Source of the DNA: Emydura subglobosa
Taxonomy: Eukaryota > Chordata > Testudines > Chelidae
Length of the DNA: 64,000 nucleotides
Assembly (NCBI GenBank): GCA_007922225.1
Contig: ML679968.1
Coordinates: forward strand, 10,670,399 to 10,734,398
Direction of reading: 5' to 3'
The translations under genes and the position numbers were made by a program. Shown piece after piece: positions 10,661 to 24,227 of the stretch (positions within the stretch are counted from its first letter, which is position 1; each line of letters begins with the position of its first letter). The notes below the pieces were generated by a model that was given only the letters and a program-made list of their open reading frames with translations, was not told the DNA's origin and did not search any database.

Positions 10661-12587
10661 GGGTGGGGGGAAGAGTTCAGCCAGAGTTTTTCAAGGGAAC
10701 CAGTGATCTCTTTCCTATGTTGAGATAGTGTTACTAATACAAGGATTCATGTATGCATAAATTACATATATTCCCAGACAAATAAAACAAAAACAAAAAA
10801 ACCCCCACAACATTCAAATAGTATTAAAGTTGACAATGCATATCAGTAACTACAGGGTAAAAATTAAAATAATGTTACCATTATCTTCACAACAAGCGTT
10901 AGGAACCCACAAAAATTCAGAGCTAAGGTTAAACTTAAAAGAGATCAAACATGTTAAGATATGGAAATGCTTATTGAACTATCCATAATTTTGCCCTGTA
11001 GTGACACTATGAAGGGGAGAAAAATGAAACATAATATATCTTTAATAATTAGTATAATCTAAACTGGAATCACAAACATAGATACTATGATACCTGATAT
11101 TCTTTCTGACTCTTCTGATGGTAATATTAGGATGTGTGTAGAATAGACATACACTTTTACTTGATAAACTGTTCTCATCTTAGCCATATTGGATGCACTG
11201 GCATTACCAAACTTTCTTTCTCACAGATTTTGATTGTAGCTCTACTGGTTCAGATCAGTATGGATAATTGGAGGTAGGATTGTTTGGATAGGTAAGAGGA
11301 TTGTATGATTGTTTGTCAAACAAGTAAAGAGCTCTTCTTTCAGCAGTTACTGGAGTAGGACACACAATAGGTTTGTTGTGAACATTATACCATCAATCTA
11401 TGGCGTATTTATACTGGTTTAGCTACATACACGGTACAATGGTGTATACCTGCAGTGTAGATGCACTGCATTGGTATGTAGCTGCATCAGTATAGCTGCA
11501 CTGGCCATTCAGAATTTGGCTTTGAACAGTCAGTGTTGAATTATATAGCTAAAGTTAAAAATGTAAACTAGATATGATTGTAACTTTTTATTAAAATATC
11601 CCTTTAGCCAGCCATTGAAGTAACATAAAAAAAATTACTGACTCAATAATATTTTATATATCTTTTGAGCCACCTTCAATACTCTCTACTTTTTAAAGAG
11701 TAGCAACTCTTAATTTCAAATAAATTAATGTAAATGATTGTGTATCTATAGCATAAGTTGCTTGTGAAATGCTGTGGTTTCCCCATAATGATTTTACTCC
11801 TTTAATGATTTTAAATAAGTAGATCATGCCTATGGATTTAAAACTGATCCTTTCTTCATCACTAATACAATTAATTGTATTAGTTCTTATGTTTTTTAAC
11901 TTGAGACGCTATACTACAGAAAACTTCCAGCAAGTGAACATTTTTTCTAAAGTATTAGGCTTTCCTGGATGAAAAATAATGCCTTCTCAGCTAGATTCAT
12001 GAGGAACAATGGCACAGAATAGCGGATTGCAAGTTAGGTTCATCACCAGTATGTTTTACCAGTGAGGACCCGACGGCATACAGCCCAGACCCTATTTATA
12101 CATAAAGATGGCAATCTAAATTCAGATCACAAAAAAATGATGCTTCAGATGCAGCACCTCTCTTGTTCTAGTACAGTTTATTTCTGGAATAAAATATAAT
12201 CTGTTAAAAACAAATCTGGACTTGAAGCATGTGTGTCCCTGGGGTAAATATTCTTCTCTTTCAGGAATTTTACAATTAGGTTATCTTAATGAGTATGTTT
12301 TCTGGCTAAAATCTACTATATCTACTATAACTAAAGAACTGTACTGAATGTTTTCCTGATTTATATTTTTAGAGCTCATTTCTGATTTTACTACTACTAC
12401 ATGTGCATCTTTTTGTGTATTTTTATGCCTCTAGACAACTATCTTAACGACTGTATTTAATCATATGAAGGATTATATAATGATATCTAGATAGTATTAA
12501 CTTAGTGGCAATAACTTATAACTTTTCCCTCTATTGACTAATTTTTCCCATGTATTGACTAACATGAGATCTTATCAACAGAGTATC
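10661..12587. other. AT-rich sequence with one weak palindromic repeat
   Basis: About 11395-11510 contains partly palindromic GTGTAGATGCACTGCAT-like sequence that may be a worn MITE. The rest shows nothing recognisable. Confidence 0.35.
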
Positions 12588-12797
12588 TGAACAGCTCACA
12601 TACTTGAGTAGATTTATCCTTACAATACCCCTGTGAATTAGGGAATTATTATCCCTATTTTATAGATGGGGAATTAAGACACAGAAAGATTAAATTACTT
12701 TCCTACGGTCACATGGAAGTCTGTGGCAGATCCGGAAACTGTATCTAGGGCTCATGAGTTTCAAACCGGAGTCTTAACCACAAGACCATCTTTCCTT
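12588..12797 (-). repeat. MIR SINE, near full length, minus strand
   Basis: On the plus strand the reverse MIR core is plain: TTATCCCTATTTTATAGATG, then GAGAATTAAGACACAGAAAG-like sequence, TTACTTTCCTACGGTCACA, GTGGCAGATCCGG and the tRNA-derived head ending TCTTAACCACAAGACC. MIR is a tRNA-derived core-SINE mobilised by L2. At about 210 bp this copy is close to full length, with divergence typical of an ancient insertion. Confidence 0.85.
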
Positions 12798-15700
12798 TAT
12801 AGGCAAGAATGAGAATGCATTATTTTAACTAATCATCATTCTATGACAAGCACGTATGCATCAGCTGTTGATGGGTGATCAGAACACTGGAAAACTTTGT
12901 CCCCAGAAAACCTCAGGCATTGCAATTTGCCCCAAACTTTCTGAGATAGCCAATGTGACTTTGGTGATCTTGTTGATGATGATCTGTGATTCTGTTGTTA
13001 AAAGCACCTTTTACAGCCACTACTACCCTCCAACCTCAAGTCAATTCAGAAAAAGACTTTCAGGGCTACATTTTAAAAAGAGTGCATGGGATAGTGCACA
13101 AGTACCTCCGCATGCCCTCAAAATGAGTATATCCAATGCATGTGTCCAAATCAGAGTTATGTAAACACAGGGACATATCTTTGTTCATATTTTCAACTTG
13201 TGTACACACGCTGAACATACACAAATCAGGCATATGAAAAATGTGCCTATACTTTTACATGCACACTTTTAAACATTTGAGTCTGTCACTATGTGGGTTC
13301 TCTCTCTTCCCTGGAGGCATGAGCCACTGCCTAAGTACACTCTTATGTACTAAGTCTTATATACCTATGCAGAGTATAATAAATGGTCGACCTCCCATGA
13401 AGCATTTGGCTGCTCAGGTTATAATAATGTATAAAATCCTTCCTTTTCCCAAGATGCATTCAAAGTTTTAAATGCAAATGTCTCCTGTTCAGGGGTTCAA
13501 GCATATGAGCAGAATTCACCTTTCCTTTGAGCCTGGAATCTCCCCCTGCTTGATTCCGTCTCCTTTTATACTGAATATCTGGGCTTGATCGGTTCCTGTG
13601 CTCAGCTATACATGTTCTACACATGTGAATGCTTCCCTATTTGACTATACACCCCTGGAGAGCTAATAGAGAACCACCGTTCTGGTCACACCAGTGGATC
13701 CATCCCTGGAACCTGACAGGAGCCAGATGGGTACCATATTCCCCTCTCAGAAAGAAAGCTAATGGTGTGCCACAAGAAATGAAACAATGGATACAGAAGG
13801 TCACCTAGTACTCAAAAATATTTGGCTGCAACCCCAGTGACATTAGTCCCAAATTAACTTTGCTCATGCATAAAGCTCTTACTGTAATGCCATATTTCAA
13901 ATTCTTGTTCAAACGCCATACTAAATCTTCCTGGAAAGAGTATCTCATATTTCAGCTAGATACTTACAATAATTTCTTGGGTTTTGGAGGTTTGATCCAA
14001 AGCCTGCTGAAGTACCCTCAACAGAATTTGGATCAGTCACTGGCTATCTATGCACAACTATTTTAAATCATACCACATTTTATCTGAAAGCTTAGGTCAT
14101 TATCTTTTGAGTTCAAAATGAACTATACATGCCTACATTCAATTTGTAGCTTAACTGTAATATATAAGTTACATTGTATTCGATTATTCAGTATGTAAAA
14201 TCAAAACATGCACATATCATTTTAGATTCTAACGGTATTCTTTAAAAAAAAAAAAGATTCTCATGCCATTGCTTAATGAACAATTATTTTAAAACTTTTA
14301 TATGTTATATCACAAAGGCATCCAACATATTAACATTTCCAAGGGACTAAAAAAAGAAAACTCAAAATCCATGTTTTTCTCTGCTCTTTAAAATATACAT
14401 GGAATGTTTTGGCCTTGATTTTTTCCATAAACAACCTCATTTATCAATTAATATTATCTTTAAATCATTAAAAAGAAAGCAAATGTATTGTTATTTTAAG
14501 ATGCACAAGTATTGAACATTTAATAACTGGAAAGAACTATAGCTTCCATATGTGTGTTTAATTTCCCACACACAGGAAAAGATCATTTAAGATATCTTAA
14601 ATCTTCTCATTTAAAAATACTTGTTTCTAACTGCATTATAACATGCACAATCATTATATATTTATGTATATAGTGTCAGCTCACCACATGCATAGCCATT
14701 ATAAAAAGTTGGTGTTCTGTAGGTTTAACAGGAGAGGTGGATCTTAAGGAGAGATTTGAATGACGATAAGGTAGTGGCTTCTCAATTTTGGTGAGTTTTT
14801 GCCATTGTATAAGGGATGACATGGGAGAATGTAAAAGATATTTATGGAAAAAGTGGCTTGATGGATGTTAAAGGCTGGAACATGGGCAAAATGAAAGGAA
14901 CAGGAGGGAAGACATGACAGACATTTTCTTACTCCACTATTAATTGTTCTAGTAGTGGGGGATGATGTCAGGTTCTTAGTGGCAATTCCAATATTCGATA
15001 TTTGTTTCTTGTCAACCAGTTCACTATTAGCCCACTGAGGGAAAGTTACAATTCCTATCTCTACCACCATCTCTATTCTTTAATACTAACATCATTCAAG
15101 CATTATTGATCTGCTGTTTGTGGCAACAGTGGAAGTCACTTTATTTCCTTATGCATACACCATACTTAGTGAAGACAAATACCAAAGACACCAGTATATC
15201 TGAAAGAAGACACCATCACAAGCAATACTGACACACATGCTACAGTCCTTAATATCAATACAATAAGTTTATAAGTTGGCATCAGCTGTATTAAGACAGA
15301 AAAGCAGAACCTGGCAAACATTTGTCTTAAAGAATGAGTAAATTGAAATCACTCTAACCCTGAAAACTCAATGATTGCCCAAATGGGTGAATATAGAATA
15401 ATAAACAAAAATATAAATACAGACCTCCAGTAGAATATTAGCCTTCAGCACACTGAAGATTTACTGAAGGATACATAACTGCCTTTTCTGGAAGTAATTA
15501 AATGAGGCAAATACCACTTTATACTGAGTATTAACTGTGGGTGAACTCTTGACCACATTAGCTTTAATGGGGCCAGAGTTTCACCCTGTAATTCCTTCAG
15601 TGTACAGTAAAATACAGGAGTTTATACAAAGTATTTGTTAAAAATGTGGAGTTGTGAGTCCACTCTTTTTTGTAAGAAGTGTAAATATCACATTGTGGAG

Positions 15701-18700
15701 GACTTCTGAAAGAATGTACAGACTGTCATATTTATAGTCCCTAGTTTATATGTTCAGACTGCCTGTGGATAAAGAAATTAACCAACCACTTATTGGTACA
15801 ATTCCTATGCTTCACTGTAAGGAAAACCATCATAAATAAATGGATTTGAATTATCTAGCTAAACAAAAGAACCTCAACAAATACATAGTTATAAAAGATC
15901 TGAGGTACAACCTGGGAAAGCTTTCAGATACAGTAAGACAACACAAAAGTGGAGTAAGATCAACCATTACTTAGCTATAGATGAACCACAAAGTTTTTAT
16001 GGTGTTTCATAGGAAATTATTGGAGCTTCATCTGTAGATAACTGATTGAAAACATTGCCTCCAACCCTTCAAGGCCACATAGGACTCTAATGGCATCTAG
16101 CACTTTTATTGTTGTTATGTGCATATTTTATTATTAGAAAAGGAAATGCCACAGTAATATCAGTGGTGTGTAATTGAAGCACTACAATATATCTTTCCCC
16201 CGCCCCCAACCTCCGACAACCTAGGTAATATCTATATATCAATATTCTGTTGCTTTGTAGAGATTAAAGTGACTTTTCCACACAAAAAGTGCCCCAAACA
16301 CTTCTCATTCCAAAGAGAATTTTTAATCAATGCTTAGTTGTTTTTTCTAAGCTTTACAGAGTCTTCCATACAGAAATAAGGATTTTAAAGGACACCCTCA
16401 GGCAATATTTTAAAGGGTTGCTGCTACTGTATTACTTGAAACACTAATACACATCAAATAATAAAATTACCATATAATTTCATAACAATCTATAATTCAT
16501 GCAAGACAAACTACTTCAGCCACAAAATGAGTACATTACAATAAATAGACACCAAAAGTTGAAGGACTATAATTTTTACATCTGGCTCAAATATGTAGGC
16601 AGCATATGTCGAGACAGAATTTTCATATGTGGGTGCCTTAAATTGCATTCCAATTTTTTTATTTAGGTGTCTAAACACAGTGTCCAATTTTCAAAGGTGC
16701 TGAACACCTACCTGTAGCTCCTACTAACTTCCATAGGAATTGAGAATACTCAGATTTCCCAATTCTTCCTTTTTATGCACCTCCCTGCTTCTCTCTTCAC
16801 CACTGTTCCTCACCCATCCCTACATGTCACCAGTCACTTCCCATTTCTTCCCCACTCCAACTCCCCATTTCGTCTCAATCCATTTCAGACACCTCTGCTC
16901 TTCCTCACCCTATTACTAATTGTACAGCTTCCATTCACATATCAGCAGTGTAAAATGGCCATCTCTGGATAGGGAGATAGTGGAAAATCCCACCCTTACT
17001 TCCTGTTGCCAGCTTTCCTCTGACTGGAGGAAAGGGACGCCATTGGAGAATGGACTGTGTGGCTTTTGCATAGTGCTGGTGGAGCACAGAAAGCTAAATG
17101 TTTGAGCTCAGAGCTGGGAGATAGGCCCACTAAGCAGCCTGTGAGTGTGGCCCCCGTAAGCCTGCACTACATGACATATGAGAAACTGCAAGAGACGGCC
17201 AGAGAAGGAGGCAACCTGATTGGTGGCTGAAGAACTGTTGTGTAGGGACACTTGAGCTATTTCTTTGTGACAAAGGATGAGTGTTGCTGACAAAGGTGAT
17301 TGTTTGTTGCTGATAAGGGGAATAATGGCTGGGTGAGTTGCAGGAGGGATCTCCAACTTAAGTAAGAGGTGGGAGTTTAGAACTAAGTACCAGTGAAGAG
17401 ATCATCCAACATACAATGAACCCTTCAGAATTGTTTCGCCCATCTTCCAGCTTCATTGATTTTCATGAGTACATTACACTCCACTTCTGAGTACTAAAAT
17501 AATATTTAACATTATATGGAAGCATAAAATACAGAGGGTTTTTATTTTTAAATTGAAGATTCACTGTTTTAAATTGTATATTAAAGGAAGATGTGGCACT
17601 AAAAGTGATGTTGTTACACTCCAGCCTATAGCAAGTCTTTATCCTTGAAAGAAATCCATTGAGATAAGGCTTTTGAGAAACTGGTGTCACATACAACATC
17701 TTTAACCTCAGGTTAATGGGATAAATAATTGAACCAAGCATGCTAGATAATGAAGTGAATTTTAACATTTTAATATAATAATCCGTTCTAACCAACAGCC
17801 AAGTCTCTCTACAACCATTGTCTGCCCTGGGACTTGTTATGTGTAACACAGAATGCATTCAAGAATGCAAATTATTGAAGTAAAACCATGACAGAGGGCA
17901 GAAGTAGAACACAGCACATTTCTACTGTGACTGCAGGAAAATGTGCACGTATTTCTGAAATCATTCTTTTCACACCAGTACCACAGTGAATTGTATAAAT
18001 AGCGTCTGTTCCAGACTATTGGATAATAAGTGTAAATTAACTCACCTGTGGAATTCTGAGCCCCAATTCACTTGCTGCCCAACTACATAAACATTCTGTA
18101 AAATGTTATAGAAATGTTATAGAGATCGGATATTATATAAGTGGTCAGTGAAAACTCTTGTATTCCATTTTATTTTTTCAAGTTGGCACAGCATATGCCC
18201 AGAATTTGAGGAGTATAAAAGTAATGTGGGGAGTAATTTTGCAATGTGTTCCTGGAAAAAATCTACAGTATGTCAAAAACAAAGTACTAATTGTTATAAA
18301 AATACCCTTTTAAAGTCATAGACACCTCATTTATATTAAAAGTAAAACAACATTCTGCCACCTACCTCAGTAGGTGTGGTTTTTTGGGGCGCGGGGGAAG
18401 GGGCATGTTAAGGCCCAGATCTTGCAGACACTTACAAAGATGCTCAACTTTATGTACATGTGTATCCCCATTGATTTCATGAGCACATGCATACATGCTT
18501 GTAGGTTTGAGGTCTTTATTGGAGTTTTGTTTTTTAATAGTGTTCGGAAGTTCTTTTTGCAGACTTAGTGGCTGTGTTTTGTTTCTGTCTCTGATACACA
18601 AAGTGCATTCAGGCTGGTGTACTTCATCCTAATAGCTATAATTTGTTTAAAATGACCAATTATGTAAAATATTATTTTTAATATAAAAAAGTATAAACTT

Positions 18701-18947
18701 GATCTTGAAAGATCCCCATACCAGTGACAGTTTTATCAAGTGGGATAACTTGGCCACTCAGAAAAATGAGAAAATAAAATCAGAGTAAAATGTATTTATC
18801 TTCAGTTCAATTAATTCAAATTGTCTCTGGAATCCTGAACATTTTGGAACCCAGTACAAATTTATAGGCTGATTTTCACAAATTTCACTTCTTACTTATA
18901 CAATCTCCTTATCTTAATATTTTTATCTTCTCTAGCTTTATGAATTT
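12798..18947. other. AT-rich DNA with a few weak old repeats
   Basis: There is no gene. Open frames up to 131 codons (17463-17858 minus) are unsupported. About 14710-15000 resembles a dispersed 'aggagagatttgaa' repeat. About 16605-16760 has the 'ttcaaaggtgctgaacacc' motif of an old MITE. About 16970-17430 is a less AT-rich patch of unknown type. A MITE-like 'ggtgaa...caccctg' block lies near 15540-15590. Confidence 0.35.
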
Positions 18948-19018
18948 GGGGTGAAATCCTAGATAAATCGATGTCAATGGGAGTTTTGCTATTGACTTAA
19001 TGGAGCCGAATTTCACCC
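18948..19018. repeat. palindromic MITE-like hairpin
   Basis: GGGTGAAATCC at the left and GAATTTCACCC at the right are inverted, as are the inner GTCAATGGGAG and TATTGACTTAATGG. The whole 71 bp folds into one imperfect hairpin, as in old palindromic MITEs of amniotes. Confidence 0.6.
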
Positions 19019-19264
19019 ATCATCTTCAAATGGTAGACTATTTCTATCCCCTTCCCAATCTTTGCAGAATGAGTGGTCAAATTATGCTCCTTTATTGCCC
19101 CTGCTCTCTGGAATTGCCTCCCAATCCCTGACTCCCTAAATTTGGTTTCAAATGCTATATTAAAACCAAGACACAATTCTGTCTTTGGTTTATGACTCAT
19201 AATCACCTTCTTTTCCTTGGAAAGCGATTTATATATCTTTGGGCCTGGGTCCACAAAGGGACTT

Positions 19265-19545
19265 GGGTGACACAGTGCAATTGAAAACCTGTGGCTGGCC
19301 CATTCCAGCTGACTTGGGCTCATGAAGCTTGGGCTGAGGGGCTGTTTCATTGCAGTGTAGACTTCCAGGCTTGAGCTACAGCCTGAGCTCTGGGACCCTC
19401 CCACTTCCCAGGGTCCTAGAGCCCAGACTGCAGCATGAACCTGGAGGTCTACCCTGCATTAAACAGCCCCATAGCCTGCACCCCACATGTCAAGTCAGCT
19501 TGCATGGGCCAGCTGCAGGTGTCTAATTGCAGTGTAGACATACCC
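19265..19545. mobile_element. MITE, GGGTATGTCTACACTGC family
   Basis: The right end ATTGCAGTGTAGACATACCC is intact. The left end is damaged (GGGTGACACAGTGCAATTGA). The interior has CCAGCTGACTTGGGCT, ATTGCAGTGTAGACTTCC, and the mirrored ATTAAACAGCCCC and AAGTCAGCTTGCATGGGCC. It is non-autonomous. Just outside, at 19246, GGGTCCACAAAGGGACTT may belong to a second element. Confidence 0.75.
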
Positions 19546-19559
19546 TAAAACTTGTTTAA

Positions 19560-20680
19560 AACAGGCATGCCAGGGGAGTTGATAAAAAGGTTTTCTCCAG
19601 ACAAAGGAGAAAGGCCAACACTCAATCCAGAGGTGGTCAAATTTAGTGGGCTATTCATTTGCATTGGAGGTTGCAGGAAGTGGTAATTTGCATTGTAAAC
19701 ATCACCGGTGGGGGAGTAACCACCATGGAGCCCACGTCAGACAGCCTGGCTTCTACACCCAGCAAAGGAAATGAACTTTGACTAGGGATACCCTCAGAAA
19801 TACATTTCAAAGACTTACTGAGCTATGAAGAGAGGGGATGACAACCCCTAGGTTATCCTTCAGCTGATGAGACAAAGGAACCAAGCACTCTGAACTCTTT
19901 GAAAGGTCCTGCCAGAGCCCCTCACCAGCCATGCTGGAAAAAGAAATTAGGTAGGAAACACTTCTTTGAACAAGAGACTCTAGTTAGTTAGTTAAATAGG
20001 ATTTAGGCTTAGAAGCATATTTTTACTTTTGTAACCCTTTCTGTCTTTATTCTTTATACTTGGTATCACTTAAATCTATTTATTTTTGTTTAATAAACTC
20101 ATTTTACCTTTACTGTAAACCAATTCAATGCTGTGATTAAAACTGTATATGAACCCCATTTAAGGTAATCAGCTGCTGGGTACTGACTCTTTAAGGGAGT
20201 AGCAAACTTAACCTCGGTGAGCGCTCAGTGAGAGGAATGGACACTCTAAAGACACATCTCTGAGGAACTCAGGCGACGGGCTTCACTGATTGTTTCTTGC
20301 TAGGCAAGGTTTGGACTGGCTGAGTCCCAAAGACTTTGCTGGCAGGGCAGACTAACCAATGCGTCAGGGAGCTAATACAGAGATTAGCAGCAGCAAACTC
20401 TCAACTGGTAAGGCTGAGAGGGGTAATACAGTAACTCATATTTCTGGGAACTCAGGCAGAGCATTACAACTAAGCTAGCCAATAGGAGATATTGATAAGT
20501 GGGATGTGTCCTAACCCCATCCTCCTCATAGAGATAGTCACCTAAGTTTGGGCTGCCAGAAGGTGCCTGTCTCTGCTTGCGATTCATGAACTGGGGGAAG
20601 ATAGAGGGACAAACGCCTATCTTGCTTGCAGAGATGGATGCGGTTGGTGTACTCAGAGGCCATGTAATTCCACACAAAAC
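19560..20680 (+). repeat. unclassified repeat with LTR-like 3' features
   Basis: TTTTTGTTTAATAAACTC, the following CCAATTCAATGCTGTG, and TGGGTACTGACTCTTTAAGG look like the U3/R part of a dispersed element and recall a turtle repeat. No TG...CA ends or TSD could be fixed. The minus-strand frame at 20384-20677 is unsupported. Confidence 0.3.
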
Positions 20681-20689
20681 AGTTGGGGA

Positions 20690-21330
20690 GCCTCCCTCAT
20701 GACTCCTAGCCCAATGGTTAAGGTACTTAGCTGGGATGGGGGAGACAACAACTTTGTGTCCCTCCCCCCATCTGATGAGAAGGGACGTGAACAGGGATCT
20801 ATCACCTCTTAGGTGAGTGGGCTAACCACTGGACTACAGAGTGATCCTCACTCTTTATGTGGCCCAACTGATATTTAATTATTCAATTATTTAGTGTGCA
20901 ATGATTTCCACAGGACAGAATGACGGAGCCCCATGTCAAAATATACCACATTCTAATGGTTAGAGTACTCATTCGTGGGAGGTTAGATTGCTGTTCAACT
21001 CCCTTTTCCTCAGCAGAGAGAGGGGGAACTTGAACCGGGGAATCTCCTATACTGTAGGTAAATGCCTAATCACTGAGCCAAGGGTGCTCCTTTTCCCTCA
21101 TGTTGTGTGCAGTTCCACTCAGATTGGATCAGACCCTTCATGCAAACTAGATGTTCGTATTTCTATCTTCCACCAGTTTGTGGATCATTCTGGGGCTTAG
21201 AGTTTAGCCATTTACAGTGTTTGGCAGCAGCCAAGTGGTGGTTTCATGCATCATAGTGGCACCTAAAAATGGGGTTTAGGTGCCTAAATCTGTGGGTTAT
21301 GCAGCTAAATACCTTTGTGGATCCACGTCT
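20690..21330. repeat. repeat made of two tRNA-like inverted hairpins
   Basis: Two successive imperfect hairpins are visible. In the first, TAGCCCAATGGTTAAGGTAC (from about 20706) pairs with GTGAGTGGGCTAACCACTGG (about 20814). In the second, CTAATGGTTAGAGTACTC (about 20955) pairs with GTAAATGCCTAATCACTGAG (about 21056). On the minus strand the second contains GGTTCAAGTTCCC, a good RNA polymerase III B-box match. The right flank carries GTTTAGGTGCCTAAATC and TTTGTGGATCCAC. It is probably a SINE or MITE with tRNA-derived arms. The family is not named. Confidence 0.5.
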
Positions 21331-23534
21331 TATTCCTGAAGCCTCCTACTTTTCTCATGCTTAGTCATTCTTCCTTAAATTTGGCTTTAGCTTGGGCTTT
21401 AGCTCATCAACTACTACATTTATACATGTTTGTGTGATATATTGGAATGTATTTTAAATACAGCAGGACTTAACAATGTAGCACCGGAGCATCCTCTTAA
21501 ATTTATGGAAATAGTTGATGGTCAAGAAGTACAGGGTTGGATCTAATACTGCCATATTCATAGTGGGCTTCAAATTGCTGTGATTCATTGTGTGATATAC
21601 TTTCTTGCATGCGGACATGTTAAAATATCTTTTTTAGTTTAATCCTTATATGTATGAGATATTGTAATTGAAATGTCATGTTAGCTTGCTGAAATCTCCC
21701 ATATCTTCTTCCTACATTTGATCTACTGGTGTGCATTGGAACCATCTGTTAAAAAGTTGCACATCTTCTGTTACATATATTCTGCAGCAAAAATTAACAC
21801 TATAGCAAAACTCATCAAAATTAAGAGATAAAGTTGTTTGTTTTGTTTTGTGATTTGGAAGGACAGAGTTTATTTCTTTTACTGGGAAGAAGAAATAACT
21901 TCAGGGGTAGACTATCACACACTGTAGAAACCAATTTAACTTAAAATTGCATTGAAATGTATTGTCTGCTGCATTGTTGGGAGTTAAGAAAGAGTGTTTT
22001 ATGTAGATTTTTAGTTGTTTTTGATAACCAGACAACCAGATAACCAACATGATTTCTATAATGTTTGTGTTTTAAGATAGTATTTCTTAACACACGGTGA
22101 AATCTGAAATAATGACCATGTACAGTGTGCAGTCCCATGTTAAGAGAGTACTTTATACTCAGAGTTTCCAGTACAGTTTTTTTGGCCCCTGGTTAAAGAG
22201 CAATCTTTTTGATTTTGGAACCCTTAGACCTGTTGGTTGTTCATTTAGATTTAATATTAAAAAATAATGTTCGTGTGAAAGCTCGGAGCACACAGATAAT
22301 AATTAGAGATACAATAATAACCACCAGACAATATAAATGGTGATTTGGTGGTAAAAGGGCAGGGTCAGGCTGTGATTGCAGCAGTGCTGGCTCCCAGCCT
22401 AGAGGTAGGTTGAATACTATCTTTTTCCACCATTTGTCCCAGTCATCTCAAAACCAGACCCCAATTCAGCAAATTAAGCATAGGAATAATCCCACACCTT
22501 TACAGAAAGACACTGAAACATGTGCTTAATTCCCCCTGAAGTCAAATTAAGTAGATGCCTAAATGTTTTGCTGAATCAAGGCCTACATGAATCAGTGGGA
22601 CTACTATCAGAATAAGATACTAAGTGTGAGTTAGGACCGAAAAATTGGGCCTTTTTGTGTGCCACTCCCATGTGTTGTCAATTAAGACAGGTTTCACCAT
22701 ACGTAATTTAGTGAAACCTGGTTTAAATTTGTAATCCTTCTGGTGAACTGGGGATACTTATCTAATTTTTTATTCACACTTGGGTTTTTGTTTCAAACAC
22801 ATAGTAAAAAAAAATCACTAGATTTCACCTGTTCACAGGTTGAACTCATGCAGTGTGATCTAGATAAAGAAACATAAATCAGCCCAGGTATACTTTAAAT
22901 GGGAACCAGCACACTTGAAACTAGTTGCACTCAGAAAGTTTGCAAAACCTTAACTTCATTGAACTTAACTGTTGAATCAAAAAGCCATATAGCAAAAGGT
23001 TAACCAAAATCAAATACCAAGCAAATGTGTAAAAGTGACGGAGTCAGTCAAGACTATATTTTAGCTTTCTTGAAAAGCCTTCAGGAAAACTTGCTGAAGG
23101 CTTCCAGGAAATTATATTAAAAATGGAGACAGGGTGCCCCCTAAAGAAAGTCACAAGGAAGCTTTTTTTTAATCACTTCTTCCATTCCCCAACAGATGAG
23201 TTTTCAAGTTAGCTCACTCCTTCCCTTGTGTCAGATACAGGAGAAGACAAGAAGCATTTGAAAATTGCTGGTTAGACAGAGCAACTACAGACAGAAGCTT
23301 ATAATTGCCTGAAGATTGACCTAATAGGCTGAGACCAGCTTTGGGACCTCTCAGGAACTCCCAGTGGAGTTGTAAAAAATATGGTATGATTCAGCCACTA
23401 ATGGGCCATGAGAGACTGAGTCTGAAGTACAGAGTGATATCTGGAACTCATTCTATATCACTGTACTTATATCCTTGATTAAATTTGTCACTTATAACTC
23501 TGAACAAAGAAATTACTGAAGTCTTTTTTTGCAG
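21331..23534. other. no identifiable gene; AT-rich
   Basis: Short frames such as 21941-22138 (minus) are unsupported. About 22820-23160 is slightly less AT-rich and may be repeat-derived. Up to 23534 this may be intron on the 5' side of the candidate exon. Confidence 0.35.
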
Positions 23535-23618
23535 GTGGTTGGAAATTTGGGAGGTAGGCTGTTGAACTGTAAGGATGGAGAAAAGGTTGCCAAACTAAGG
23601 TTCTTTCCTCCTGATGAG
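23535..23618 (+). CDS. candidate internal coding exon, gene unknown
   Basis: A strong acceptor (AAGTCTTTTTTTGCAG) precedes 84 bp of open sequence that ends in GATGAG followed by donor GTAAGA. The exon is exactly 28 codons, phase 0 at both ends. The peptide begins VVGNLGGRLLNCKDG and ends KLRFFPPDE. Both splice sites are close to consensus, the exon length is typical, and the frame is free of stops. No family is recognised. It lies on the opposite strand from the exon at 1696-1848, so it would belong to another transcript or a noncoding RNA. A chance pairing of a good acceptor and donor cannot be excluded. Confidence 0.42.
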
Positions 23619-23664
23619 GTAAGAGATGTACAGCCTCATTTCTTTGTTAAAGTGGTATGTTGGT

Positions 23665-23765
23665 TTTGGTAGTGCCTTCAGCATGATAGGTGCTTTCAGA
23701 CAGAAAAGATGTCACAGTTCCTGCCCTCAAAAGCTCACAGTCTAAACAGAGATAGTCAGTCAGAA
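23665..23765 (-). repeat. old 'AGCTC..ACAGTC' LINE/SINE tail, minus strand
   Basis: AGTTCCTGCCCTCAAAAGCTC followed by ACAGTCTAAACAGAG is the reverse of the 'tagactgtgagctttt...caggaact' tail seen on the plus strand at 3004 and 36068. Confidence 0.5.
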
Positions 23766-24061
23766 TTAGGATGCAAATGTACAGCATACTAGAGTGGTCA
23801 AGGTGATTCTTGATAATACAAGGTCAAACTAATTTTTAAAAATGTTTGCACTAATCACAGCCTTTAGCAATGTATTTTATGCAGACCTGGTTCATAAAGG
23901 AAATGATGAGTATATATTTTTTTTTCGTTTTTGATTTTCACCAGTTATATTTTATTTATTTTTATGCTTTTTAAAAAATTGCTATCATTGCCATAGTCCT
24001 CCATAAACATTATCCACTCACCATCCCTACTTTACTGATCCAATACATGGATGACCTATGG

Positions 24062-24227
24062 TCAAGATTTTCAGAAGTAACTAGTGATCTTGAGTACCTT
24101 GACTGAAGACACCTTGATTTTGAGAACGAGTTGTGCACACAACCTCTGAAAATCAGACTCCTTTAATGTGTCCTAGGCTGGGCACCCAAAGAAATGAGAT
24201 CTCAAAATCACTAGTCTCTTTAGAAAA
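24062..24227. repeat. old interspersed repeat fragment
   Basis: GATTTTCAGAAGTAACTAGTG and the mirrored AAAATCACTAGTCTC ends, with GGGCACCCAAAGAAATGAG between, form a rough palindrome like an old amniote MITE. Confidence 0.4.

Noticed and set aside
17463..17858. 131-codon minus-strand frame
   Set aside because: Low-complexity AT-rich codons, no homology recognised, no splice signals.
18997..19404. 135-codon minus-strand frame
   Set aside because: Most of it is the MITE at 19265-19545 read through.
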